Both the position numbers and the translations under genes were made by a program. From the NCBI GenBank assembly GCA_002435835.1, contig DIVM01000280.1, positions 13,584 to 27,465 of the forward strand: a stretch of 13,882 bases of DNA, in the 5' to 3' direction. This document shows positions 7,681-13,882 of this stretch, piece after piece; within the stretch, counting starts at the first letter, position 1, and the number at the start of each line of letters is the position of its first letter. The stretch comes from Firmicutes bacterium UBA6132. Lineage in GTDB: Bacteria > Bacillota_A > Clostridia > Tissierellales > Sedimentibacteraceae. Under the pieces are notes generated by a model, which worked only from the letters and a program-made list of their open reading frames with translations, was not told the origin of the DNA and did not search any database.

Positions 7681-7833
7681 AATATGATTACCACCCAAAA
7701 AGTCACTTGGTGACTTTTGGTGAAAGTTATAAGTTATAACTTTCACCAGCATTCTGAGAATGCTGAGTAATCATATTGCGATTGTACCAGTTTGCGACTT
7801 TGTCGCAATTTTCTGGTAAGCAATCATAATATT
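7681..7833. repeat. Compound stem-loop element (cloverleaf-like block plus adjoining hairpin)
   Basis: An 11-bp perfect outer stem (AATATGATTAC 7681-7691 with GTAATCATATT 7767-7777) encloses three hairpins with 3-nt loops. The first pairs AAAAGTCAC 7698-7706 with GTGACTTTT 7710-7718. The second pairs GGTGAAAGTTATA 7719-7731 with TATAACTTTCACC 7735-7747, a perfect 13-bp stem. The third pairs CAGCATTC 7747-7754 with GAATGCTG 7758-7765. A fourth hairpin follows directly: TTGCGAC 7792-7798 with GTCGCAA 7802-7808, extended by ACCAG/CTGGT (7786-7790, 7813-7817) and GATTG/CAATC (7780-7784, 7821-7825). The right end, AATCATAATATT (7822-7833), is a near inverted copy of the left end, so the whole block has imperfect terminal inverted repeats. 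It may be a MITE-like or other palindromic repeat, a structured RNA, or an activator-binding array. Its identity is unknown to me. Confidence 0.75.
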
Positions 7834-7877
7834 AGCAGAATATGTTGTGAAAATCAATATTTATTAATTTTATTAAA

Positions 7878-7894
7878 TTGGCATGAAAATTGTA
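7878..7894 (+). promoter_or_regulatory. Candidate sigma-54 (-24/-12) promoter of the lyase operon
   Basis: TTGGCAT (7878-7884), five bases, then TTGTA (7890-7894) fits the consensus TTGGCAY-N5-TTGCW. The conserved GG (7880-7881) and the -12 dinucleotide (7892-7893) are exactly 12 bp apart. The only important mismatch is GT for GC at -12. Transcription would begin near 7905, giving a leader of about 49 nt to the lyase start. The divergent sigma-54 activator gene strengthens the call. A sigma-A reading of the same bases (TTGGCA then TAATAT, 15-bp spacer) is poorer. Confidence 0.6.
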
Positions 7895-7953
7895 TAGTTA
7901 ATATTAGAATTGAAAGCAAATAACTGTAATCAGTAATTGGAGGATTAAACTAA

Positions 7954-9354
7954 ATGAAAAATAAAAATTTATGGGGTAGCAGGTTTGAAAAAGAAATGGA
8001 CACACTTGTTGCAGAATTTAATGCATCAATAGGTTTTGACATTGAGTTTTTTAGACAGGATATCAGAGGAAGCATTGCTCATGTAACTATGTTGGCTGCT
8101 CAAAATATTGTAACAGAAAAAGAAAGAGATTTAATAATCAGTGGTCTTGAAAACATAAGAGACAGAATTGAAAATGGAGAACTTACATTTACTTACAAAA
8201 GTGAAGACATCCATATGGCAGTTGAAGGTGAGCTTATAAAAAATATTGGTGATGTGGGTAGAAAACTTCATACAGCAAGAAGCAGAAATGATCAAGCTGT
8301 AACCGATACAAAATTATTTTTGAAAGATAAGTCAGAAGAAATTTATGAATTGTTGAGAGAATTTGAATACAATATTCTTAACAAAGCTGAAGAAAACATT
8401 GATCGCATTATGCCAGGATTCACTCATTTTCAACATGCTCAGCCTGTTACTATAGGATTTCATTTAATGTCATATTTTCAGCAATTTAGACGGGATATGG
8501 AAAGATTAAAAGATTACTATAAGAGACTTGACTATAATTCATTGGGGGCATGCGCACTGGCTGGAACAACGCTCTCTATAGATAGACATTTAACAGCAGA
8601 ACTATTGAATTTTAGTAATGTAACTGAAAATGCAATGGATACGGTATCTGACAGGGATTATGTAATGGAATTCGTAAGCTTTGCAGCAATGTGTATGGTT
8701 CATTTAAGTCGATTTTCTGAAGAATTTATTATTTGGAACTCACAAGAATTTGCATTCTTAGATATTGATGATAGTTATTGTACAGGAAGCAGTATAATGC
8801 CTCAAAAGAAAAATCCCGACATAGCTGAACTAATAAGAGGTAAAGCTGGTCGTGCAATCGGAAATCTTATGACAATTCTTACTGTTGTGAAAGGAACGCC
8901 AATGGCATTTAACAAAGACTTCCAAGAAGATAAGGAAGTAGTATTTGATACAGTGAGAACAGTAAGAGATTCAGTTGAAATATTCAGTAATATGCTTAAA
9001 CACTCTCATTTCAGATATGATAAAATTGAAAGACAAATGGACAAGGGATTTTTAAATGCTACAGATGTTGCCGAATCATTAGTTCAGCAGGGAATACCAT
9101 TTAGAACTGCTCATGAATTAGTTGGAGTTTTAGTTAAATACTGCGAGAATAATGGATTAAAACTTGAAGAGATCAAACAAGAAGATCTTCCTAACATTGA
9201 CGATAGACTCAAAAATATTGAACTTAAAGATTTGGACAATTATTCATGCATTATGAGAAGAAATTCTTTTGGAGGTACATCACCTGTTGAAGTTCAAAGG
9301 CAAATAAATGTAGGTAGAGAATTTTTAGAAGCTGATTTTGCAATGAATTGTTAA
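7954..9354 (+). CDS. argH: Argininosuccinate lyase family protein
   Basis: The family splits argininosuccinate to arginine and fumarate by beta-elimination. It belongs to the aspartase/fumarase superfamily, which works as tetramers. At 466 residues it is full length, starting NLWGSRFEKE as in ArgH. The three superfamily active-site regions are present: KLHTARSRNDQ (104-114), GFTHFQHAQP (155-164, with Thr157-His158) and the mobile serine loop GSSIMPQKKNPD (278-289). Departures from the usual ArgH text are HTA for HTG, QHAQP for QRAQP, and Phe319 in MAFNKDFQEDK where a substrate-contacting tyrosine is usual. The start has GGAGGA at 7939-7944, 9 nt upstream. No argG is adjacent. Instead the gene sits behind a sigma-54-type promoter and before a malic enzyme. 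This suggests a catabolic lyase acting on argininosuccinate or another N-succinyl compound, as EDDS lyase of the same family does. Family membership is sure; substrate and the symbol are not. Confidence 0.88.
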   Translation: MKNKNLWGSRFEKEMDTLVAEFNASIGFDIEFFRQDIRGSIAHVTMLAAQNIVTEKERDLIISGLENIRDRIENGELTFTYKSEDIHMAVEGELIKNIGDVGRKLHTARSRNDQAVTDTKLFLKDKSEEIYELLREFEYNILNKAEENIDRIMPGFTHFQHAQPVTIGFHLMSYFQQFRRDMERLKDYYKRLDYNSLGACALAGTTLSIDRHLTAELLNFSNVTENAMDTVSDRDYVMEFVSFAAMCMVHLSRFSEEFIIWNSQEFAFLDIDDSYCTGSSIMPQKKNPDIAELIRGKAGRAIGNLMTILTVVKGTPMAFNKDFQEDKEVVFDTVRTVRDSVEIFSNMLKHSHFRYDKIERQMDKGFLNATDVAESLVQQGIPFRTAHELVGVLVKYCENNGLKLEEIKQEDLPNIDDRLKNIELKDLDNYSCIMRRNSFGGTSPVEVQRQINVGREFLEADFAMNC

Positions 9355-9422
9355 TTGTTTTAGTTAAATGACTCAATATAATTTATATGGAATCATAATA
9401 AATAATAATTAAGGAGAAATAG

Positions 9423-10607
9423 ATGAGTAACGTATATGAAGAATCACTAAAATTACATAAAGAGCTTATAGGAAAAATATCTGTAGAAAGTAAAGTATGT
9501 GTTAATAGTAAAGAAGCACTTTCGTTAGCATATACTCCTGGTGTAGCAGAACCTTGTTTGCAAATTCATAAGGAACCAGATTCTGTTTATGATTATACAT
9601 CTAAAGGTAATATGGTTGCTGTTGTTAGCGATGGTACGGCAGTATTGGGTTTAGGAGATATAGGTCCATTAGCAGCAATTCCAGTAATGGAAGGAAAAGC
9701 AGTTTTATTTAAGCAGTTTGGTGGAGTTAATGCTTTTCCAATTTGTTTGAATACTAAAAATACAGATGAAATAATAAACGCTGTTAAAATGCTTGAACCT
9801 GTTTTCGGTGGAATAAATCTTGAAGATATTTCAGCACCGAGATGTTTTGAAATTGAAAAAAGATTAATAGAAGAGATGAATATACCTGTTTTTCATGATG
9901 ACCAGCATGGTACCGCGGTTGTTGTATTAGCAGGATTAATAAATGCTTTAAAAATTGTAAATAAAAAAGCTGAAAAAGTGGAGATTATAATTAACGGCGC
10001 TGGCTCAGCAGGAATTGCAATAACGAAATTGCTATTAAAATATGGATTTAAAAATATAATAATCTGTGATAGAACAGGTGCCATTTATAAAGGAAGAGAA
10101 AAAATGAATCAAATAAAATCTTCAATGGCAGAAATAACAAATTTAAAAAGTAAAAAAGGTTCATTGCAAGAGGTAATAGAAAATACTGATGTATTTATAG
10201 GAGTATCTTCAGCTGACATGTTATCAGGTGAAACGGTAAAAAACATGAACACGGATGCCATTATTTTTGCTTTAGCAAATCCTAAGCCTGAAATAATGCC
10301 TGAAGAGGCAAAATTAGCAGGAGCAAGAGTTGTAGGTACTGGAAGATCTGATTATGCAAATCAAATAAACAACGTGCTTGCATTTCCTGGAATTTTCAGA
10401 GGTGCCCTTGATATAAGAGCATCAAGAATAAATGATGAAATGAAAATAGCAGCTGCAAAGGCAATTGCATCTTTAATAGATGAAAATGAATTGAATGAAG
10501 AATACCTTTTGCCTAAACCTTTTGATGAAAGAATATGTAAAGCAGTATCAGAAGCAGTAGTTGAGTCCGCTATAAAAACTGGAGTATCACGAATAAAAAA
10601 ATGCTAA
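9423..10607 (+). CDS. NAD-dependent malic enzyme (oxaloacetate-decarboxylating malate dehydrogenase)
   Basis: This enzyme catalyses oxidative decarboxylation of L-malate to pyruvate and CO2 in the cytosol. At 394 residues it is the short bacterial form with no C-terminal phosphotransacetylase-like domain. Motifs in order are YTPGVAEPC (37-45, containing the catalytic tyrosine), EGKAVLFKQFGG (90-101, with the general-base lysine region), NLEDISAPRCFEIE (132-145) and HDDQHGT (158-164) for metal and malate binding. The nucleotide fold GAGSAGIA (192-199) follows. Asp215 at the end of the second strand (IICDRTGA) favours NAD over NADP. The start has AAGGAG at 9411-9416, 6 nt upstream. It lies 68 bp after the lyase gene on the same strand with no terminator between, so co-transcription is likely. 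Fumarate from the lyase, once hydrated, would be its substrate source; that link is inferred. Confidence 0.93.
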   Translation: MSNVYEESLKLHKELIGKISVESKVCVNSKEALSLAYTPGVAEPCLQIHKEPDSVYDYTSKGNMVAVVSDGTAVLGLGDIGPLAAIPVMEGKAVLFKQFGGVNAFPICLNTKNTDEIINAVKMLEPVFGGINLEDISAPRCFEIEKRLIEEMNIPVFHDDQHGTAVVVLAGLINALKIVNKKAEKVEIIINGAGSAGIAITKLLLKYGFKNIIICDRTGAIYKGREKMNQIKSSMAEITNLKSKKGSLQEVIENTDVFIGVSSADMLSGETVKNMNTDAIIFALANPKPEIMPEEAKLAGARVVGTGRSDYANQINNVLAFPGIFRGALDIRASRINDEMKIAAAKAIASLIDENELNEEYLLPKPFDERICKAVSEAVVESAIKTGVSRIKKC

Positions 10608-10635
10608 AAAATACACTCATAACATAAAGTATAAA

Positions 10636-10684
10636 GAATTCATATATTTAACAAAAGTTAAATTGTGAATTCATGTATTTTTAT
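10636..10684 (+). terminator. Weak candidate terminator after malic enzyme gene
   Basis: GAATTCA (10636-10642) pairs with TGAATTC (10666-10672), and inside it TTTAAC (10647-10652) pairs with GTTAAA (10657-10662) around an AAAA loop. A T-rich stretch (ATGTATTTTTATTT) follows. The stem is AT-rich and the T-run is interrupted, so it would be inefficient. Confidence 0.45.
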
Positions 10685-10889
10685 TTAATTATGTATACAA
10701 TTTATTATTATATTAGTATAATTTTCAAAATCCACATTTTAGTTTTATATATTTATTAATAATGTGATTTTATCTTTATGTAAAATATAGTAACAATTTT
10801 AAATATATTAATTTTTTTGTGCTGAAATTTCATAATTTATTTGAACTTAATTAAATTAAATATTGAAGGAATTTAGTGAATGATTTTTG

Positions 10890-10917
10890 TTGACATTATA
10901 CAAAGAGTGTATATAAT
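10890..10917 (+). promoter_or_regulatory. Consensus sigma-A promoter of ctlX
   Basis: Perfect TTGACA at 10890-10895 and perfect TATAAT at 10912-10917 have a 16-bp spacer. Transcription would start around 10924, about 88 nt before the ctlX start codon. So strong a promoter makes independent expression of ctlX likely, and its embedded palindrome suggests that it is repressed under some conditions. Confidence 0.8.
10897..10913. promoter_or_regulatory. Palindrome between the -35 and -10 boxes of the ctlX promoter
   Basis: TATACA (10897-10902) and TGTATA (10908-10913) form a perfect inverted repeat around AAGAG, filling the spacer and entering the -10 box. A protein bound there would block RNA polymerase. 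It does not look like the usual arginine-repressor box, and I cannot name the regulator. Confidence 0.45.
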
Positions 10918-11011
10918 TAAATAGTATATAGATAAATAAATAAACAATATAAGCATAAAAATGACTTTTGTTTTACAAGCGTTGATGATAAAAAAATATT
11001 CAGGAGTAATT

Positions 11012-11941
11012 ATGAACAAGCACACTACAAACGAAATTGTTATGGTTAAGCCATCAAGATTTACGTACAATGCAGAAACAGCTATAAATAATAAATATCA
11101 AAATCCATGCAATGAAAATATTCTCGATGTACAAGCAAGAGCATTAATAGAATTTAATGGATTAGTAAGTAAATTAAAGGATAAAGGCGTAAAGGTTAAT
11201 GTTTTAGAGGATACATCAAACCCTCTGACACCTGACAGCATTTTTCCTAACAATTGGTTCAGTACTCATGAGGGTGGAAACTTAGTTCTTTATCCAATGT
11301 TTGCGAAAAACAGACGTGAAGAAGTTAATAAATTTAGTAATAGAATAATTGATATAATGAAAAAAAGGCAAATGAAAAAAGGAAGAGGCCTCAAAATTTA
11401 TGATTATCTCGCATTTATGGAGGATGAAAAATTTTTAGAAGGCACTGGCTCAATGGTTATTGATAGAAAAAACAGAACTGCTTATTGTTCATTATCACCA
11501 AGGGCGGATAAAGATTTGTTTTTGAAATTTTGTGAAGATACAAATCATAAGCCAGTTTATTTCAACGCATTTCAAGATGGAGCACCAATTTATCATACAA
11601 ATGTAATGATGGGTATTGGTGAAGAAAATGCAATAGTGTGTTTGGAATCAATAGATGAGGAAGATAGAGAAAAAGTAAGATATGAATTAAAACATGCTAA
11701 TAAAAATATAATTGAAATTACATTGGATCAAGTAAAGAAGTTTTTAGGCAATACCCTTGAACTTAAGGGTGAAGATGGAAAAAATTTTACTGCAATGTCT
11801 GATTCTGCTTATTATTCTTTAACTGATTACCAAAAGAAACAAATATTAGAAAATACAGATATATTACATTCAAATATAAATACTATAGAGTATTTTGGCG
11901 GCGGCTCAGTTAGATGCATGTTAGCTGAAGTTTTTAATTAA
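11012..11941 (+). CDS. ctlX: Citrulline hydrolase CtlX family (guanidino-group-modifying enzyme superfamily)
   Basis: CtlX (citrulline ureidase) hydrolyses citrulline to ornithine with release of ammonia and CO2. The fold is the five-bladed propeller shared with dimethylarginine hydrolases and arginine deiminases. I choose the ATG at 11012 (309 residues), because CAGGAG at 11001-11006 lies 5 nt before it and the family text begins there. The in-frame ATG at 10961 adds 17 atypical residues. Family motifs are MVKPSRFTYNAETAINNKYQ (11-30), PDSIFPNNWFSTH (74-86), LEGTGSMV (142-149) with Glu143, YHTNVMM (194-200) with His195, and GGGSVRCMLAEVF (296-308) with the nucleophile Cys302. The Cys/His/Glu set is intact. 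It has its own promoter and a hairpin after the stop, so it is monocistronic. Placement near an argininosuccinate-lyase-type gene fits arginine/citrulline metabolism, but co-regulation is not shown. Confidence 0.85.
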   Translation: MNKHTTNEIVMVKPSRFTYNAETAINNKYQNPCNENILDVQARALIEFNGLVSKLKDKGVKVNVLEDTSNPLTPDSIFPNNWFSTHEGGNLVLYPMFAKNRREEVNKFSNRIIDIMKKRQMKKGRGLKIYDYLAFMEDEKFLEGTGSMVIDRKNRTAYCSLSPRADKDLFLKFCEDTNHKPVYFNAFQDGAPIYHTNVMMGIGEENAIVCLESIDEEDREKVRYELKHANKNIIEITLDQVKKFLGNTLELKGEDGKNFTAMSDSAYYSLTDYQKKQILENTDILHSNINTIEYFGGGSVRCMLAEVFN

Positions 11942-11949
11942 TATGATAG

Positions 11950-11995
11950 ACTCCCACTCAGTTACGCAAATGTAATATGTGGGAGTTATTTTTAT
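11950..11995 (+). terminator. Intrinsic terminator after ctlX
   Basis: ACTCCCAC (11950-11957) pairs perfectly with GTGGGAGT (11979-11986). Inside, TTAC (11962-11965) pairs with GTAA (11972-11975). The tract TATTTTTAT follows. It begins 8 bp after the stop codon. The 29-nt base-to-base distance and internal loop are larger than usual for a terminator, so a small palindromic repeat reused as a terminator is possible. Confidence 0.72.
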
Positions 11996-12053
11996 GTGGT
12001 TTTATATTTTAAAAGAAATTATATTAATTATATTTATTTTGGATAAAATAACC

Positions 12054-12111
12054 ATAGTATCCTTTTTACATAAAAAAATAACTTGATACTATTTTGTGCT
12101 TAATATATAAT
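12054..12111 (+). promoter_or_regulatory. Sigma-A promoter of gltX with overlapping inverted repeat
   Basis: TTGATA (12083-12088) and TATAAT (12106-12111) have the ideal 17-bp spacer, and transcription would begin near 12118. An 8-bp inverted repeat, ATAGTATC (12054-12061) and GATACTAT (12085-12092), overlaps the -35 box and might be an operator. No T-box motif is seen in the leader. Confidence 0.7.
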
Positions 12112-12125
12112 ATTGAATGAGATAG

Positions 12126-12145
12126 AGTCTGTTGAAGGCTTTTTT
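12126..12145 (+). promoter_or_regulatory. Small hairpin with T-run in the gltX leader
   Basis: AGTCT (12126-12130) pairs with AGGCT (12136-12140), including one G-U pair, around a GTTGA loop, and TTTTT follows directly. It sits about 55 nt before the gltX start and could act as a weak attenuator. The stem is short, so confidence is low. Confidence 0.25.
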
Positions 12146-12199
12146 CTAATTGAAAAATATAAATTTAAATAGATAAAAAAAATGGAGGAATGAATTTTA

Positions 12200-13675
12200 A
12201 TGACTGTTAGATTAAGATTTGCACCAAGCCCTACTGGCTATTTACATATTGGAGGACTTAGAACTGCGTTATACTGTTATTTATATGCAAATAAAAATAA
12301 TGGTAAATATATATTAAGAATTGAAGATACTGACCAAACACGTTTTGTTGAAGGAGCAATGGAAAATTTAATTGATTCTTTATTGTGGGCTGGAATTAAA
12401 CACGATGAAGGTGTTTTTGTTGAAGATAAAAAAATTGTTCAAAAAGGTGAATTTGGTCCATACATCCAATCTGAAAGACTTCCTATATATCAAAATTACA
12501 TAAAAGAATTAATTGACAAAGGTCATGCATATTATTGCTTTTGTTCAAAAGAAAGATTGGATAAAGTAAGAGAAGAACAAAAAGAACAAAATAAAACTCC
12601 TATGTATGATAAACACTGCGTTAATATGTCTAAAGATGAAGTTCATGCAAAAATAGCAGCTGGTGAACAATATGTTATAAGATTAAATATACCTGAAAAT
12701 GTAGACATAACATTTACAGACATTGTAAAAGGTGATATTACAATAAATTCATCAGAAGTTGATGACCAAGTTTTAATTAAATCAGATGGTTTCCCAACAT
12801 ATCATTTTGCAGTTGTTGTTGATGATAATTTAATGGGAATAACACATGTTGTAAGAGGAGAAGAATGGCTTACTTCTACTCCAAAACAAAAAATGATATA
12901 TGAATATCTTGGATGGAAAATGCCTGCATTCATACATCTTCCTACAGTACTTAACAAAGACAAGAAAAAGTTAAGCAAGCGTCAAGGTGATGTTGCAACA
13001 TCTGATTTTAAAGACAAAGGATATTTACCTGAAGCATTAATTAATTATTTAGCTTTAGTAGGTTGGAGCCCAAGAGAAAATAAAGAAATTTTCTCCATGG
13101 AAGAGTTAATAGAAGAATTTGATTTTGACAGAGTTTCTAAAACTGGCGGAATATTTGATGTTGATAAATTAAATTGGGTAAATAACCATTATATTAAAGA
13201 ATCTTCAGCTGAAAGAATTGCAAAACTTGCGCTGCCAGCTATTATTGAATCGGGTTTAATGACTGAAAAAGAAACTGAAGAAAAATTTGAATGGATTGTT
13301 TTAGTTACAGATGCATTAAAAGAAAGAATAAATTATGTAAATGAAATAGTAAACCATATGAGCATATTCTTTGGTGATACTGTAGAATTCGAAACAGAAG
13401 AAGCTTTGAGTATGGTTAAATTAGAACATGTTAAAGGACTTCTTGAATCGTTTATAGAAGAACTTCAAGCAATAGAGGAAATAACACCTGAGTTTGCTCA
13501 AGGGATATTTAATGTTTTAAAGAAGAAAACAGGTGCAAAGGGTAAAAATTTATTCATGCCAGTAAGATGCGCAGTAACAGGTCAGCAGCATGGACCTGAA
13601 ATGGATAAAATATTAGTAGCTCTTGGTAAAGAAACAACAATAAATAGATTAAAATTTGTTATAAATATGCTTTAA
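12200..13675 (+). CDS. gltX: Glutamate--tRNA ligase
   Basis: This is a class I aminoacyl-tRNA synthetase that charges tRNA-Glu in the cytosol. Where it is non-discriminating, it also mischarges tRNA-Gln for the amidotransferase route. It has 491 residues, normal for bacterial GltX. The HIGH-type motif is PSPTGYLHIGGLR (9-21) and the KMSKS-type motif is KKLSKR (256-261). Cys113-X-Cys115 and Cys140 match the spacing of three of the four zinc ligands of E. coli GltX; the position of the fourth is Asn142. The C-terminal part is the helical anticodon-binding region. GGAGG at 12184-12188 lies 11 nt upstream, which is slightly long. It has its own promoter and is followed after 17 bp by cysS, a common Firmicute arrangement. 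Confidence 0.96.
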   Translation: MTVRLRFAPSPTGYLHIGGLRTALYCYLYANKNNGKYILRIEDTDQTRFVEGAMENLIDSLLWAGIKHDEGVFVEDKKIVQKGEFGPYIQSERLPIYQNYIKELIDKGHAYYCFCSKERLDKVREEQKEQNKTPMYDKHCVNMSKDEVHAKIAAGEQYVIRLNIPENVDITFTDIVKGDITINSSEVDDQVLIKSDGFPTYHFAVVVDDNLMGITHVVRGEEWLTSTPKQKMIYEYLGWKMPAFIHLPTVLNKDKKKLSKRQGDVATSDFKDKGYLPEALINYLALVGWSPRENKEIFSMEELIEEFDFDRVSKTGGIFDVDKLNWVNNHYIKESSAERIAKLALPAIIESGLMTEKETEEKFEWIVLVTDALKERINYVNEIVNHMSIFFGDTVEFETEEALSMVKLEHVKGLLESFIEELQAIEEITPEFAQGIFNVLKKKTGAKGKNLFMPVRCAVTGQQHGPEMDKILVALGKETTINRLKFVINML

Positions 13676-13692
13676 TATGAAAGGCAGGTCAT

Positions 13693-13882
13693 ATGGAACT
13701 TTATAATACGCTATCAAGATCAATAGAAAATTTTAAACCCATAGATGAAAATTTAGTACGTATGTATACTTGCGGACCAACAGTATACAACTATGCTCAC
13801 ATAGGCAATTTAAGAATGTACATACATGAAGATATACTTGAAAAAACTTTGAGATATGTAGGATATAATGTTAAACGCGTTA
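13693..13882 (+). CDS. cysS: Cysteine--tRNA ligase, 3' partial
   Basis: This is a class I aminoacyl-tRNA synthetase that charges tRNA-Cys. Only the first 63 residues are in the window. The N-terminal text MELYNTL and then [22 protein letters not shown] is diagnostic: the cysteine of TCGPTVY is a zinc ligand that selects cysteine, and HIGN is the CysRS form of the HIGH motif. The ATG at 13693 begins 17 bp after the gltX stop, preceded by AAAGGCAGG as a modest ribosome binding site, so it is very probably co-transcribed with gltX. The usual cysE seen between gltX and cysS in some Bacilli is absent. Confidence 0.95.
   Translation, partial: MELYNTLSRSIENFKPIDENLVRMYTCGPTVYNYAHIGNLRMYIHEDILEKTLRYVGYNVKRV

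Larger units (their letters stand above)
7525..7953. other. Divergent control region between sigma-54 activator and lyase operon (429 bp, no gene)
   Basis: No convincing coding region is seen. From left to right it holds the regulator's ribosome binding site (7532-7538, minus strand), a spaced 10-bp inverted repeat (7567-7607), a short AGGTT/AACCT repeat (7624-7640), a block of stacked hairpins (7681-7833), a -24/-12 promoter (7878-7894) and the lyase ribosome binding site GGAGGA (7939-7944). By hand count the hairpin block is about 35% GC, against about 19% (7525-7680) and 22% (7834-7953) in its flanks. I found no clear promoter for the regulator itself. Confidence 0.8.
10608..11011. other. 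Intergenic region before ctlX (404 bp, no gene)
   Basis: It is very AT-rich and I see no supportable coding region. It contains a weak hairpin terminator candidate after the malic enzyme gene (10636-10684), then about 200 bp with no recognisable signal, then the ctlX promoter (10890-10917) and a leader of about 90 nt ending in the CAGGAG ribosome binding site at 11001-11006. Confidence 0.75.

Noticed and set aside
7681..7777. tRNA gene suggested by the cloverleaf-like pairing
   Set aside because: There is no 7-bp acceptor stem, T-loop GTTC motif, anticodon loop or D-loop; all loops are 3 nt.
7681..7833. CRISPR array
   Set aside because: The palindromes differ in sequence, and there are no regular direct repeats with spacers or cas genes.
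9893..10084. Minus-strand open frame antisense to the malic enzyme
   Set aside because: It lies opposite conserved metal- and NAD-binding motifs, with no independent support.
10961..11011. ATG at 10961 as the ctlX start
   Set aside because: It has no ribosome binding site and gives an atypical extension; CAGGAG precedes the ATG at 11012.
10873..11070. Minus-strand hydrophobic open frame over the ctlX promoter and start
   Set aside because: It overlaps a consensus promoter and the conserved ctlX N-terminus, and AT-rich DNA gives such hydrophobic frames by chance.
7502..12092. Recurring word GATACTAT (7502, 7571, 12085 and complement at 12054) as a shared regulatory site
   Set aside because: A rough hand estimate for this base composition expects about one chance copy in the window, one copy is coding, and the gene contexts are unrelated.
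12118..12199. T-box or other tRNA-sensing leader before gltX
   Set aside because: The leader is only about 80 nt and lacks the AGGGTGGNACCGCG core.

Overview
The window is about 13.9 kb of AT-rich DNA with strong AGGAGG-type ribosome binding sites. Low-GC proteins, an NAD-type malic enzyme and a gltX-cysS pair point to an anaerobic Firmicute, most likely a Clostridia/Tissierellia-type bacterium. The genus is not determined from the sequence.

Region 1 (1-5434) is the main part of a peptide/nickel-type ABC importer operon. It holds a substrate-binding protein cut by the left edge, two permeases (dppB/dppC type) and two ATPases (dppD/dppF type). A large hairpin lies between the binding protein and the first permease. 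A bidirectional terminator closes the operon and also serves the convergent gene that follows.

Region 2 (5449-10607) looks like a regulator facing its target operon. A 691-residue sigma-54-dependent activator is on the minus strand, with an unusual N-terminal sensor, a PAS domain, an AAA+ domain with the GAFTGA loop, and a winged-helix-like C-terminus instead of a Fis-type helix-turn-helix. Across a 429-bp intergenic region, an argininosuccinate-lyase-family gene and a malic enzyme gene run the other way. That intergenic region carries a 10-bp inverted repeat, a roughly 150-bp block of stacked hairpins and a near-consensus -24/-12 (sigma-54) promoter with correct spacing. The suggested pathway is that the lyase releases fumarate from an N-succinyl-type substrate such as argininosuccinate, and the malic enzyme turns the derived malate into pyruvate. 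Fumarase is not in the window.

Region 3 (10608-11992) is a separately promoted citrulline-hydrolase (CtlX) family gene. It has a perfect TTGACA/TATAAT promoter with a palindrome lying between the two boxes, and it ends at a hairpin. Citrulline hydrolysis to ornithine would fit arginine metabolism next to the lyase.

Region 4 (11993-13882) is housekeeping: gltX with its own sigma-A promoter, followed 17 bp later by the start of cysS, which runs off the right edge.

The best candidate for something undescribed is region 2: a sigma-54-controlled lyase/malic-enzyme module, possibly served by the adjacent importer, with an unexplained multi-hairpin element in its control region.
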